Shown here: positions 23,428-31,786 of the stretch, one piece after another | Numbering within the stretch: position 1 is the first letter of the stretch | Layout: every line of letters begins with the position of its first letter | NCBI RefSeq assembly: GCF_016428875.1 | Contig: NZ_JAELTO010000005.1 | Span: 1-64,000 of the forward strand | DNA length: 64,000 bases | Direction: 5' to 3' | Source: Xylophilus sp. ASV27 | GTDB taxonomy: Bacteria > Pseudomonadota > Gammaproteobacteria > Burkholderiales > Burkholderiaceae_C | Translations under genes and position numbers: made by a program | The notes under the pieces: model-generated | What the model was told of the DNA's origin: nothing | Databases searched by the model: none | What the model saw: only the letters and a program-made list of their open reading frames with translations

Positions 23428-24747
23428 ATGAATTACCAACGCACCGCTTCTACGCCTGTCCAAGATTCTTTTTCCTTCAGGCGCCGGGGGGTTGTAGCGT
23501 CCCTGCTGAGTGCATCGGCCCTGCCGGCCATCGCGCAGTTCCGCATCGACATCGTGGGCGTCGGCCTCACCCAGTTTCCCATCGCGATCGCTCCGTTCAG
23601 AGGAGAAGGCCAGTCGCCGCAGAAGATCTCGGCCATCGTGCAGGCGGACCTGGAGCGCAGCGGGCGCTTCCGCAGCGTGGATGCGAGCACCGAGTCCCTG
23701 GACGAGACCTCGCGCCCGGACGTCGGCGTGTGGCGCCAGAAGGGCGCGGACTCGCTCGCCAGCGGCAGCGTCACGCGTCTGGCCGACGGTCGCTATGACG
23801 TGCGTTTTCGCCTGTGGGACGTCGTCAAGGGGCAGGACCTCGGAGGACAGAGCTTCGTCGTGCCCCAGGGCGACCTGCGCCTGGCAGCGCATCGCGCGGC
23901 CGACTTCATCTACGAAAAGCTCGCCGGCGAGAAGGGCGTGTTCTCGACCCGCATCGCCTACGTGACCAAGGCCGGCCCGCGCTATACCCTCTGGGTGGCC
24001 GATGCGGACGGCGAGAACGCGCAACCGGCGCTGGCCAGTCCGGAGCCGATCATCTCGCCGGCCTGGTCGCCGTCCGGGGGGCAACTGGCCTACGTGTCCT
24101 TCGAATCGCGCAAGCCGGTGGTGTACGTGCACGATGTCGCCTCGGGCAGGCGCCGGCTCATCGCCAACTTCCGCGGCTCCAACAGCGCCCCGGCCTGGGC
24201 TCCGGATGGCAATTCCCTGGCCGTCACACTCAGCCGCGACGGCGGCTCGCAGCTCTACACCATCAGTGCCGAAGGCGGCGAGCCGCGACGGCTCATGCAG
24301 AGCAGCGGCATCGATACCGAGCCGGTGTTCTCCGCAGACGGCCGCAGCATCTACTTCGTGAGCGACCGCGGCGGGGCGCCGCAGATCTACCGCATGGCGG
24401 TCTCCGGCGGCAATCCCGAGCGCGTGACCTTCAACGGCAGCTACAACATCTCCCCGGCGCTGAGCGCCGACGGGCGCTACCTGGCCTACGTGTCCCGCAT
24501 CGGCGGTGCCTTCAAGCTGCAGGTGATGGAGCTGGCCAGCGGAGCGGTCAACTCGATCACCGACACCTCCGCCGACGAAAGCCCGAGCTTTGCCCCGAAC
24601 GGCCGACTGATCCTGTACGCCACGGTGCAGCAGGGCCGCGAGGCCCTCATGACGACCACGCTCGACGGCAAGATCAAGGCGCGTCTTTCCGGGCAGGGCG
24701 GAGACATCAGGGAACCGGACTGGGGTCCGTTCCAGAAGCAGCCCTGA
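23428..24747 (+). CDS. tolB: Tol-Pal system periplasmic beta-propeller protein TolB
   Basis: The 439-residue protein has an N-terminal export signal (RRRGVVASLLSASALPAIAQ, about residues 15-34; the arginine run is unusual), the alpha/beta amino domain (TQFPIAIAPF, LERSGRF) and a six-bladed propeller with repeated SPAWSPSGGQLAYVS, PAWAPDGNSLAV and PVFSADGRSIYFVSDR blades. It binds Pal and TolA to maintain the outer membrane during constriction. ATG 23428 gives the usual mature length. tolQRA are not upstream here; msbA is instead, so the tol genes may be split or encoded elsewhere. Confidence 0.93.
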   Translation: MNYQRTASTPVQDSFSFRRRGVVASLLSASALPAIAQFRIDIVGVGLTQFPIAIAPFRGEGQSPQKISAIVQADLERSGRFRSVDASTESLDETSRPDVGVWRQKGADSLASGSVTRLADGRYDVRFRLWDVVKGQDLGGQSFVVPQGDLRLAAHRAADFIYEKLAGEKGVFSTRIAYVTKAGPRYTLWVADADGENAQPALASPEPIISPAWSPSGGQLAYVSFESRKPVVYVHDVASGRRRLIANFRGSNSAPAWAPDGNSLAVTLSRDGGSQLYTISAEGGEPRRLMQSSGIDTEPVFSADGRSIYFVSDRGGAPQIYRMAVSGGNPERVTFNGSYNISPALSADGRYLAYVSRIGGAFKLQVMELASGAVNSITDTSADESPSFAPNGRLILYATVQQGREALMTTTLDGKIKARLSGQGGDIREPDWGPFQKQP

Positions 24748-24798
24748 CACCTTTCCCGGCAGATTCAATCCAAGCATTCCTATCGGAGGTTTTCCATC

Positions 24799-25341
24799 AT
24801 GTTCAAGCAGCTCACTCTTGCCCTGGCCATCACGGCGCTTCTCGCCGGTTGCAGTTCTCCGGTCAAACTCGACGAGGCGCCGGTCGAAGACCGCAGCGCG
24901 GGCGCCATTGGCACCGGCCCGGGGGGGGCGGGCTCGAATCCGACCAACCAGGGCGGGGTCGCCAAGGTGGATCTGGACGCGGCCTCGGCAAACGCATCGG
25001 GCCCGGTGGGCGTGGCGCGCATCATCTATTTCGACTACGACAGCTACATCGTCAAGCCGGAGTTCCAGTCGCTGATCGAAGCCCACTCGCGCTTCCTGCG
25101 GGCCAATCCCGCCCGCAAGGTGGTCATCGAGGGCCACACGGATGCACGCGGCGGCAGCGAGTACAACCTGGCGCTGGGCCAGAAGCGCGCCGAAGCCGTG
25201 CGCCGCGCCTTCGCTCTGCTGGGCGTGGGCGACAGCCAGGTCGAGGCCGTGAGCTTCGGCAAGGAGAAGCCCGCCGTTCCGGGCAACACCGAAGACGCCT
25301 ACGCGCAGAACCGCCGCGCTGAAATCTCCTACCGCCAATGA
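24799..25341 (+). CDS. pal: Peptidoglycan-associated lipoprotein Pal
   Basis: The 180-residue lipoprotein has a signal peptide with lipobox LLAGC (Cys18), a flexible Gly/Pro linker and a C-terminal OmpA-like domain (IIYFDYDSYIVKPEFQ, VIEGHTDARGGSEYNLALGQKRAEAV, NRRAEISY) that binds diaminopimelate in peptidoglycan. It tethers the outer membrane to the wall and partners TolB. It follows tolB by about 50 bases, and its TGA overlaps the cpoB ATG by 4 bases. Confidence 0.95.
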   Translation: MFKQLTLALAITALLAGCSSPVKLDEAPVEDRSAGAIGTGPGGAGSNPTNQGGVAKVDLDAASANASGPVGVARIIYFDYDSYIVKPEFQSLIEAHSRFLRANPARKVVIEGHTDARGGSEYNLALGQKRAEAVRRAFALLGVGDSQVEAVSFGKEKPAVPGNTEDAYAQNRRAEISYRQ

Positions 25342-26135
25342 CCTCGCGCAACGCGAAGACCTGCCGCCCGCTGGCGGCTGCGGTGTTCGCCGCCTGCGTC
25401 CTCATGGGCGCGGGCGGCGCGCATGCGGGTCTCTTCGATGACGACGAGGCCCGTCGCGCCATTCTCGAGATCCGCCAGCGCATCGACGCCAACAAGGCCC
25501 AGACCGACAAGCTGAGCCAGGATCTGCAACGCGCCAACAGCGAGAACGCGCAACTGCGCAGCAGCCTGCTCACGCTCCAGGGCCAGATCGAAACCCTGCG
25601 CGCCGACCAGGCCACGATGCGCGGGCAGAACGAGCAATTGGCACGCGATGTGGCGGACCTGCAGCGGGGCCAGAAGGACATTGCCAAGGGCGTGGACGAG
25701 CGCTTGCGTCAGTTCGAGCCGGCCAAGGTCACGGTCGATGGCATGGAGTTCACCGCAAGCCCCTCGGAGCAGCGTGACTTCGATGCCGCGCTGGCCACCT
25801 TCCGCAAGGGCAACTTCACAGAGGCCCAGACCGGCTTCTCCGAGTTCATGAAGCGCTATCCCCAGAGCGGCTACACGCCTTCAGCGCTTTTCTGGCTGGG
25901 CAATGCCCAGTATGCCAACCGCAACTACCGCGACGCCATTACCAACTTCCGCAGCCTGCTGAGCCAGGCGCCGAACCATGCGCGCGCGCCGGAGGCGGCA
26001 TTGTCGATTGCCAACTGCCAGACCGAGCTGAAGGACGCGAAGGCGGCGCGCAAGACGCTGGAAGACCTGCTCAAGGCCTATCCGCAGTCCGAAGCCGCAT
26101 CGGCCGCGAAAGAGCGTCTTGCCCGACTGCGCTGA
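25338..26135 (+). CDS. cpoB: Cell division coordinator CpoB (YbgF)
   Basis: The 265-residue periplasmic protein has a signal peptide (cleavage near AHA-GLF), an N-terminal coiled coil (about residues 40-115) for trimerisation and a C-terminal TPR domain (DAALATFRKGNFTEAQTGFSEFMKRYP, SALFWLGNAQYANRNY, AARKTLEDLLKAYPQS). In E. coli it links peptidoglycan synthesis to Tol-driven constriction. It is translationally coupled to pal (ATGA) and ends the tolB-pal-cpoB set. Confidence 0.92.
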   Translation: MTSRNAKTCRPLAAAVFAACVLMGAGGAHAGLFDDDEARRAILEIRQRIDANKAQTDKLSQDLQRANSENAQLRSSLLTLQGQIETLRADQATMRGQNEQLARDVADLQRGQKDIAKGVDERLRQFEPAKVTVDGMEFTASPSEQRDFDAALATFRKGNFTEAQTGFSEFMKRYPQSGYTPSALFWLGNAQYANRNYRDAITNFRSLLSQAPNHARAPEAALSIANCQTELKDAKAARKTLEDLLKAYPQSEAASAAKERLARLR

Positions 26136-26153
26136 TCCTCGGCCCGTGGCCCC

Positions 26154-27002
26154 GTGACCCGCCTTGGCATGGTGCCGGACGAGGCCGATCTGGCGCGCCG
26201 GTTCAGCGGTCTCGAGCGCCTCTATGGCCTGTCCGGCGCGGCTCGAGTGCGCGCGGCGCGCGTGGCCGTCGTCGGCATCGGCGGCGTCGGGTCCTGGGCG
26301 GCGGAGGCGCTTGCGCGCAGCGGCGTCGGGGGGCTGGTGCTGATCGATCTCGACCACATCGCCGAGTCCAACGTCAACCGCCAGGTGCACGCGCTGACCC
26401 CGACACTCGGCCAGGCAAAGGTGCAGGCGATGCGGGATCGCATTCGTCTGATCCACCCCGGCTGCCAGGTCGATACGGTGGAAGAGTTCGTCGAGCCGGA
26501 AGGCTGGCCCGCCATCCTGCCGGCTCCGGTGGATGCCGTGATCGACGCCTGCGATCAGGTCAAGGCCAAAACCGCCATGGCCCAGTGGGCACGCTCGGTG
26601 AAGCCGCGGCCGAACTTCGTCAGCGTGGGAGCCGCGGGCGGCAAGCGCTGGGCGCACAAAGTGGATCTGGACGATCTTGCGCGTACCACGCACGACCCCC
26701 TGCTGGCGCAGGTGCGCTACCGGCTTCGCAAGCAGCATGCGGCGCCGCGCGAGGGCAAGTCCATGGGCGTGGCCTGTGTCTTCAGCCGGGAAGCGGTCGC
26801 CCCGCCGGATGCGTCATGCGCCATGGAGGGCGACGGCTCCCTCAACTGCCACGGCTACGGATCCGTGGTCAGCGTCACCGCCACGTTCGGCTTCGCGGCG
26901 GCCGGATGGGTGCTGGAGCGGATCGCGAGCGGCCAGGCCCAGTCAGAATCGGCCGCAAGTCACGCTATAATCGCGGGCTTTGCTGCTGGCTCTGGCCGGT
27001 AG
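26154..27002 (+). CDS. tcdA: tRNA threonylcarbamoyladenosine dehydratase (cyclic t6A synthase)
   Basis: The 282-residue E1-like/ThiF-fold enzyme uses ATP to cyclise t6A37 to ct6A37 in tRNAs that decode ANN codons. Motifs are the nucleotide-binding VAVVGIGGVGSWAAEALAR, DLDHIAESNVNRQ, and DACDQVKAKTAM. GTG 26154 is taken as start; ATG 26169 is an alternative. The last 40 bases of the gene contain a TATAAT box that appears to drive the tRNA-Lys gene lying 3 bases after the stop. tRNA-Lys is itself a known TcdA substrate class. Confidence 0.9.
   Translation: MTRLGMVPDEADLARRFSGLERLYGLSGAARVRAARVAVVGIGGVGSWAAEALARSGVGGLVLIDLDHIAESNVNRQVHALTPTLGQAKVQAMRDRIRLIHPGCQVDTVEEFVEPEGWPAILPAPVDAVIDACDQVKAKTAMAQWARSVKPRPNFVSVGAAGGKRWAHKVDLDDLARTTHDPLLAQVRYRLRKQHAAPREGKSMGVACVFSREAVAPPDASCAMEGDGSLNCHGYGSVVSVTATFGFAAAGWVLERIASGQAQSESAASHAIIAGFAAGSGR
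26966..26971 (+). promoter_or_regulatory. -10 box of the tRNA-Lys promoter within tcdA
   Basis: A perfect TATAAT followed by CGCGGG, the GC-rich discriminator typical of stringently controlled stable-RNA promoters, lies about 34 bases before the tRNA. The -35 region is not a clear match. The box is embedded in the tcdA codons for His-Ala-Ile-Ile-Ala. Confidence 0.6.
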
Positions 27003-27005
27003 CGT

Positions 27006-27081
27006 GGGACGTTAGCTCAGTTGGTAGAGCAGCGGACTTTTAATCCGTTGGTCACAAGTTCGAATCTTGTACGTCCTACCA
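27006..27081 (+). tRNA. tRNA-Lys (anticodon TTT)
   Basis: The 76-base gene folds into a standard cloverleaf: D-arm TAGCTCAGTTGGTAGAGCA, anticodon loop ACTTTTAATC with anticodon TTT between CGGA/TCCG pairs, T-arm ACAAG-TTCGAAT-CTTGT and an encoded CCA end. The acceptor stem GGGACGT/ACGTCCT pairs fully apart from a G-U at position 1-72, where lysine tRNAs often have G-C. It reads AAA and AAG codons. It lies directly after tcdA and is followed by a terminator. Confidence 0.96.
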
Positions 27082-27098
27082 AGAACATGAAATGAATC

Positions 27099-27134
27099 AA
27101 GCACTTGCTGCGGTCGCGCGGTAGGTGCTTTTTT
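27099..27134 (+). terminator. Rho-independent terminator after tRNA-Lys
   Basis: AAGCAC (27099-27104) pairs with GTGCTT (27125-27130), with further pairing within the GC-rich interior, followed by a run of T residues (to 27134). It starts 18 bases after the tRNA CCA end. Confidence 0.8.
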
Positions 27135-27331
27135 CTTGCGCTCCGGTGGGCCTTGGCAGCGTGGCCCCTGCCTGGTCCTGGCCCGCCGTGACCCCGCCTT
27201 CTGGACGCGCGCGCTCGGGGCCGCGTCCTACGCCGGGCCCTGGGCGTGCGGCCTTAGCTTGGCCAAAGAGGGCCTTGCCGTCGCTTCGCGTGCAACTTGG
27301 CGCGGCGGCATGTCCCCTCCAAGGAGCCACC

Positions 27332-27529
27332 ATGAGTACCGCCAGCGACATCAAGAAAATGACCGACGTCCTGCATCTGCCCGATGCACTGGATGCCTTG
27401 TCGAACTCCGACCGCGACCGCGAGGCCGCCGCGGCCCGCCAGCACCCGACGCCCGAGGACGAGCCGGACGATGAATCGGCTGAGGGCCAGGACGCGGTCC
27501 CGGATTCGACCAAGCCTGCCCGCCCCTGA
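27332..27529 (+). CDS. Small acidic hypothetical protein
   Basis: A 65-residue reading frame with a good AAGGAG ribosome-binding site 7 bases before ATG 27332. The N-terminal third looks helical (SDIKKMTDVLHLPDALDALS) and the rest is a disordered acidic/polar tail rich in Asp, Glu, Pro and Ala. I do not recognise a family. It lies in a 487-base stretch between tRNA-Lys and the ABC-F gene, with which it converges. The ribosome-binding site supports it being real; comparative evidence is lacking. Confidence 0.5.
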   Translation: MSTASDIKKMTDVLHLPDALDALSNSDRDREAAAARQHPTPEDEPDDESAEGQDAVPDSTKPARP

Positions 27530-27568
27530 GAAGGCGTGCACGCCGATGCGGGCGCGTAGACGGCGCGC

Positions 27569-29584
27569 CTACCCCAAGGCCTCGAGGTCTGCCGTTAGTT
27601 GCAGCCAGCGCTCTTCCAGCGCCTCGGTCTCGGTGCCGATCTGCTTGAGCCGCTTGCCGGCGTCGGCGAGTTCTGCCGGCGCGGTGGCGGTCTGCAGGCG
27701 GTGTTCGAGGATGGCCTTTTCCTGCTGCAGCGCGGCCAGGCGCTGGTCGATCTGCCCGAGTTCGCGCTTGAGCGGCCGCGCCGTGTCGGCAAGCTGCTGG
27801 CGCGCCTGGGCGTCCTGCTTGCGCTGGTCGCGGCCGCCGGCCGGTTTGTCGGCGGTGGAGGAGGGCGCGGCCGCGGCGGGCCCGGGGGCCGCGACGCGCC
27901 GTTCGGCTACCGCTGGCGCGGGCGTGGCGGCGGCGCGTTCGGCCACCTTGGCGGCTTCGCGCAGGCGCTTGGCCTCGTCCAGCAGGTAGCGCTGGTAGTC
28001 GTCCAGGTCGCCGTCGAACGGGCCGACCTCGCCGCGGCCGACCAGCCAGAATTCGTCGCAGACCGAGCGCAGCAGCGCGCGGTCGTGGCTGACCAGCATC
28101 AGCGTGCCTTCGAACTCGTTGAGCGCCACGGCCAGCGCCTCGCGCGTGGCCAGGTCCAGGTGGTTGGTGGGCTCGTCCAGCAGCAGGAGGTTGGGGCGCT
28201 GCCAGACCATCATGGCCAGCACCAGCCGTGCCTTCTCGCCGCCGCTCATGGTGCCCACCGGCTGCTTGACCATGTCGCCGCTGAAGTTGAAGCTGCCCAG
28301 GTAGCTGCGCAGGTCTTGCTCCCGGCTGGGCTGCTTGGCGTCGGCGCCCATCTCGCGGGCGAGGCGGACCATGTGCTCCAGCGGCGTGTCCTGCGGGCGC
28401 AGCACATCCAGTTCCTGCTGGGCGAAGTAGCCGATGCGCAGGCCCTTGCCTTCGATGATGCTGCCGGCTAGCGGCGCCATGTCGTGCGCCACGGTCTTGA
28501 CGAAGGTGGACTTGCCCTGGCCGTTGGCGCCCAGGATGCCGATGCGCTGGCCGGCCAGCACCGACTTGCTGACGCCCTGCAGGATGACCTTGGGCGGCGC
28601 GCCTTCTTCCTCGGCCGCGTAGCCGAAGGAGGCGTCGGTGATCGACATCATCGGGTTCGGAATGTGGCCCGGCTCCTTGAATTCGAAGGTGAACTCGGCC
28701 TCGGCCAGCAGCGGCGCGACCTTCTCCATGCGCTCCAGCGCCTTGACCCGGCTCTGCGCCTGCTTGGCCTTGCTGGCCTTGGCCTTGAAGCGGTCGATGA
28801 ACTTCTGCAGATGCGCGATCTTCTCCTGCTGCTTGGAGAACGCGGCCTGCTGCTGCTCCATCTGCAGCGCGCGCATTTCCTCGAACTTGCTGTAGTTGCC
28901 GCCGTAGCGGGTGAGCTTGGCGTTCTCGATGTGCAGCGTGACGTCGGTGATGGCGTCCAGGAACTCGCGGTCGTGGCTGATCACGATCAGGGTGCCGGCG
29001 TACTTCTTGAGCCAGGCTTCGAGCCAGACCAGTGCGTCCAGGTCCAGGTGGTTGGTCGGCTCGTCGAGCAGCATCAGGTCCGACGGGCACATCAGCGCGC
29101 GCGCCAGTTGCAGGCGCATGCGCCAGCCGCCGGAAAAGCTGTCGACCGGGTTGTCCAGCTCGCTGCTCTTGAAGCCCAGGCCCAGGATCAGCGCCTGCGC
29201 GCGCGGCACGGCGTCATGGTCGCCGGCGTCGGCCAGGTCGGTATAGGCGTGGGCGATCGCCATGCCGTCGTCGGCCGCCTCGGCCGCGGCCAGTTGCGCG
29301 CGCAGCTCGGCCAGGCGGGTGTCGCCGGCCAGCACGAAGTCGGTGGCCGACTCCGACGTTTCCGGCATCTCCTGCGCGACCTGGGCCATGCGCCATTGCG
29401 CGGGTATGTGGAAGTCGCCGCCGTCCTCGTGCAGCGAGCCGTTGAGCAGCGCGAACAGGGTGGACTTGCCGGCGCCGTTGCGCCCGACCAGGCCGACCTT
29501 CTCGCCGGGGTTGAGGGTGACGCTGGCGCCATCGAGCAGCACTTTGGCGCTGCGGCGCAGGACGACGTTCTTGAGGGTGATCAT
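27569..29584 (-). CDS. ABC-F family ribosome-associated ATPase (YheS-like)
   Basis: The 671-residue cytoplasmic protein has two ABC cassettes without membrane helices. Walker A sites are GRNGAGKST (about residue 36) and GANGQGKST (about 350). The signatures are FSGGWRMRLQLARAL and MSGGEKARLVLAMM, and the two LLDEPTNHLDL Walker B repeats and the charged inter-domain linker (about 240-310) are diagnostic of ABC-F. The C-terminal 120 residues form an Ala-rich linker and a predicted coiled coil, as in YheS/Uup. Such proteins enter the ribosomal E site to relieve stalled translation. It is downstream of prmB on the same strand. Confidence 0.9.
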   Translation of the reverse strand: MITLKNVVLRRSAKVLLDGASVTLNPGEKVGLVGRNGAGKSTLFALLNGSLHEDGGDFHIPAQWRMAQVAQEMPETSESATDFVLAGDTRLAELRAQLAAAEAADDGMAIAHAYTDLADAGDHDAVPRAQALILGLGFKSSELDNPVDSFSGGWRMRLQLARALMCPSDLMLLDEPTNHLDLDALVWLEAWLKKYAGTLIVISHDREFLDAITDVTLHIENAKLTRYGGNYSKFEEMRALQMEQQQAAFSKQQEKIAHLQKFIDRFKAKASKAKQAQSRVKALERMEKVAPLLAEAEFTFEFKEPGHIPNPMMSITDASFGYAAEEEGAPPKVILQGVSKSVLAGQRIGILGANGQGKSTFVKTVAHDMAPLAGSIIEGKGLRIGYFAQQELDVLRPQDTPLEHMVRLAREMGADAKQPSREQDLRSYLGSFNFSGDMVKQPVGTMSGGEKARLVLAMMVWQRPNLLLLDEPTNHLDLATREALAVALNEFEGTLMLVSHDRALLRSVCDEFWLVGRGEVGPFDGDLDDYQRYLLDEAKRLREAAKVAERAAATPAPAVAERRVAAPGPAAAAPSSTADKPAGGRDQRKQDAQARQQLADTARPLKRELGQIDQRLAALQQEKAILEHRLQTATAPAELADAGKRLKQIGTETEALEERWLQLTADLEALG

Positions 29585-29694
29585 GGCGTGCAAGGAACTG
29601 AGGCTGCGGGCGCCTGGCGCAGGCAGCGGAATGGGACAGGGCGCCAGCGGGCAAGAGCCCGCCGGCGCATCGAGCGGAAGATGCGCGGTGTGCG

Positions 29695-30585
29695 CTACAC
29701 CGGGGGGCGATCCCGGGCCAGGGCCTGCGTGAGCGTCGCACGCTCCACCAGCAGCACCTGGTCTTCGCCCGCGCTGGTGTCGAGCCAGAACACCGGCAGC
29801 GCGGGGAAGGCGGCCTCGAAGTTCGCACGCTCGTTGCCGATCTCCAGCACCAGCACCGCGTCTTCGCTCATGCAGGGCGGGGCGTCGCGCAGCAACTGGC
29901 GGATGAAGTCCATGCCGTCCGCACCGCCGGCCAGGGCCATTGCGGGCTCGGCGCGGTACTCGGCCGGCAGCGTGGCCATGCTCTGCGCGTTGACGTAGGG
30001 CGGGTTGCACAGGATCAGGTCGTAGGGCCCGCGCACGGCGCACAGGCCGTCGGAGGCGAGCAGCGTGATGCGCTCCTGCAGCCCGTGCCGGGCGACGTTG
30101 ATGCGGGCGACCTCCAGGGCGTCTGGCGAGAGATCGGCGGCGTCCACGCGCACGTCGGGGTAGGCGAGGGCGGCGAGCACCGCCAGGCTGCCGTTGCCGG
30201 TGCACAGGTCCAGCACGCGCCGTGTGTGATCGCCCAGCCAGGCGTCGATGCCGCCTTCGGCCAGCAGTTCGGCGATGAAGCTGCGCGGGACGATGGCGCG
30301 CTCGTCCACGTAGAAGGGCACGCCCTGCAGCCAGGCTTCCCGGGTGAGGTAGGCCGCGGGCTTGCGGGTGGCGATGCGTGCTTCAAAAAGTGTAGCTACA
30401 AGCCCAGAATCTGCCTGGGCTACAGGCTTGTTTGACACTGAATCCAGGTCGTCCAGCGGCAGGCCCAGACGCCACAGCACCAGCCAGGCGGCTTCGTCGA
30501 AGGCGTTGGTGGTGCCGTGGCCATAGGCGACGCCCGCGGCCTCGAGTTGGCGCGCGCCGGCTTCGATCAGTTCCAGGACGGTCAT
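29695..30585 (-). CDS. prmB: Ribosomal protein uL3 glutamine N5-methyltransferase, with element-encoded segment
   Basis: The 296-residue enzyme methylates a glutamine of uL3. It has the N-terminal helical substrate domain ([18 protein letters not shown]), motif [17 protein letters not shown] and the catalytic NPPYVNAQ (about residue 192). Residues about 49-69 ([20 protein letters not shown] region) are encoded by palindromic copy D, with AT-rich codons unlike the rest of the gene. The total length of this region is close to that in relatives, so the element seems to have replaced native sequence or been trimmed after insertion. ATG overlaps the dapE TGA by 4 bases. Confidence 0.9.
   Translation of the reverse strand: MTVLELIEAGARQLEAAGVAYGHGTTNAFDEAAWLVLWRLGLPLDDLDSVSNKPVAQADSGLVATLFEARIATRKPAAYLTREAWLQGVPFYVDERAIVPRSFIAELLAEGGIDAWLGDHTRRVLDLCTGNGSLAVLAALAYPDVRVDAADLSPDALEVARINVARHGLQERITLLASDGLCAVRGPYDLILCNPPYVNAQSMATLPAEYRAEPAMALAGGADGMDFIRQLLRDAPPCMSEDAVLVLEIGNERANFEAAFPALPVFWLDTSAGEDQVLLVERATLTQALARDRPPV
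30382..30440 (-). repeat. AT-rich palindromic element, copy D, inside prmB in frame
   Basis: Read on the minus (coding) strand: AACAAGCCTGTAGCCCAGG, a 3-codon centre with TCTGGGCTTGTAGCTACAC completing the palindrome, then CTTTTTGAAGC. It has the same orientation relative to the gene, and the same frame, as copies C and E. Confidence 0.75.
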
Positions 30586-31763
30586 GCGGCTGCGCGCGCC
30601 AGGTTTTCCAGCGTGCGCCGGTAGATGTTCTTCAGCGGCTCGATGTCCTGCAGCCGCAGGTGCTCGTCGATCTTGTGGATCATGGCGTTGGGCGGCCCGC
30701 ACTCGACCACCTGCGCGCCCAGCGGGGCGATGAAGCGGCCGTCGCTGGTGCCGCCGGTGGTGGAAAGCTCGGTATCCAGGCCGGTCTCGTCCTTGATCGC
30801 GGCGCTGACGGCTTGCAGCAGCGTGCCCGGCGGCGTGAGGAAGGGCAGGCCGCCGACGGTCCAGCGCAACTCGTAGTCCAGGCCGTGCCGGTCGAGCACC
30901 GCCTGCACCCGCTGCTGCAGGCCCTCGGCGGTGGACTCGGTGGAGAAGCGGAAGTTGAAGTCGACCACCACCGTGCCCGGAATCACGTTGCTCGCGCCCG
31001 TGCCGCCGTGGATGTTGCTGACCTGCCAAGTGGTGGGCGGGAAGAAGGCATTGCCCGCGTCCCACTGCGTGGCGGCCAGTTCGGCCAGCGCCGGCAGGGC
31101 CTCGTGGATCGGGTTGCGGGCCAGTTGCGGGTAGGCGATGTGGCCCTGTATGCCCTTGACCGTGAGCTTGCCGCTCATGGTGCCGCGGCGGCCGTTCTTG
31201 ACCATGTCGCCGGTGCGCTCGATCGAGGTCGGCTCGCCCACGATGCACCAGTCGATGCGCTCGCCGCGCGCCTGCAACTGGCGGCAGACGGCCACGGTGC
31301 CGTCGACGGCCGGGCCTTCCTCGTCGCTGGTGAGCAGCAGGCCGAGCGTGAGCGGCGTGTCGGGCGAGGCGGCCAGGTATTCCTCCAGCGCGACGACGAA
31401 GGCGGCGATGGAGGTCTTCATGTCGGCCGCGCCGCGTCCGAACAGCTTGCCGTCGCGGTGCGTGGGCACGAAGGGCGGGCTGCTCCATTGCTCCAGCGGG
31501 CCGGTGGGCACCACGTCGGTGTGGCCGGCAAAGACCAGCGTTGCTACTTTATTGATAGCATAAAGCCCATATTTTTCCTGGGCTACAGGCCTTTTTGCCC
31601 ATAAATTGTGGACGCGCAAGCCCTCCGGCCCGCTGTCCATGCGCTCGCAGACGAAGCCCAGGGGTTCGAGCCGCCGCGCGAGGATCTCCAGGCACTGGGC
31701 GTCGTCGGGCGTGACGGACGGGCGGGAGATCAGCTCCTCGGCAAGGTGCAGGGTACGGGACAT
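30582..31763 (-). CDS. dapE: Succinyl-diaminopimelate desuccinylase with element-encoded insertion
   Basis: The 393-residue M20 di-zinc amidohydrolase releases LL-diaminopimelate for lysine and peptidoglycan. Metal ligands are in FAGHTDVVP (about residues 78-86), GRGAADMK (about 110-117), TSDEEGP and the C-terminal IHKIDEH. Between HNLW and the FAGH motif, E. coli DapE has about 8 residues where this protein has about 20. The extra residues, [17 protein letters not shown], are encoded by palindromic copy E (31543-31607). The insert lies just before the first zinc-binding strand, in a loop. The gene is coupled to prmB (ATGA). Confidence 0.93.
   Translation of the reverse strand: MSRTLHLAEELISRPSVTPDDAQCLEILARRLEPLGFVCERMDSGPEGLRVHNLWAKRPVAQEKYGLYAINKVATLVFAGHTDVVPTGPLEQWSSPPFVPTHRDGKLFGRGAADMKTSIAAFVVALEEYLAASPDTPLTLGLLLTSDEEGPAVDGTVAVCRQLQARGERIDWCIVGEPTSIERTGDMVKNGRRGTMSGKLTVKGIQGHIAYPQLARNPIHEALPALAELAATQWDAGNAFFPPTTWQVSNIHGGTGASNVIPGTVVVDFNFRFSTESTAEGLQQRVQAVLDRHGLDYELRWTVGGLPFLTPPGTLLQAVSAAIKDETGLDTELSTTGGTSDGRFIAPLGAQVVECGPPNAMIHKIDEHLRLQDIEPLKNIYRRTLENLARAAA
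31543..31607 (-). repeat. AT-rich palindromic element, copy E, inside dapE in frame
   Basis: On the coding strand: GGGCAAAAAGGCCTGTAGCC, CAGG, a short A-rich centre, TGGGCTTTATGCTATCAATAAAGTAGC. The right end GCTATCAATAA-ATAGC type matches copy C almost exactly. There is no stop in the dapE frame. Confidence 0.85.
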
Positions 31764-31786
31764 CGGAAAGTGAAAAATGAAAAAGG

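Noticed and set aside
27006-27081. Integration site for a genomic island at tRNA-Lys
   Set aside because: No integrase gene and no repeat of the tRNA 3' end are visible in the downstream sequence of the window; the flanking genes look like core genes.
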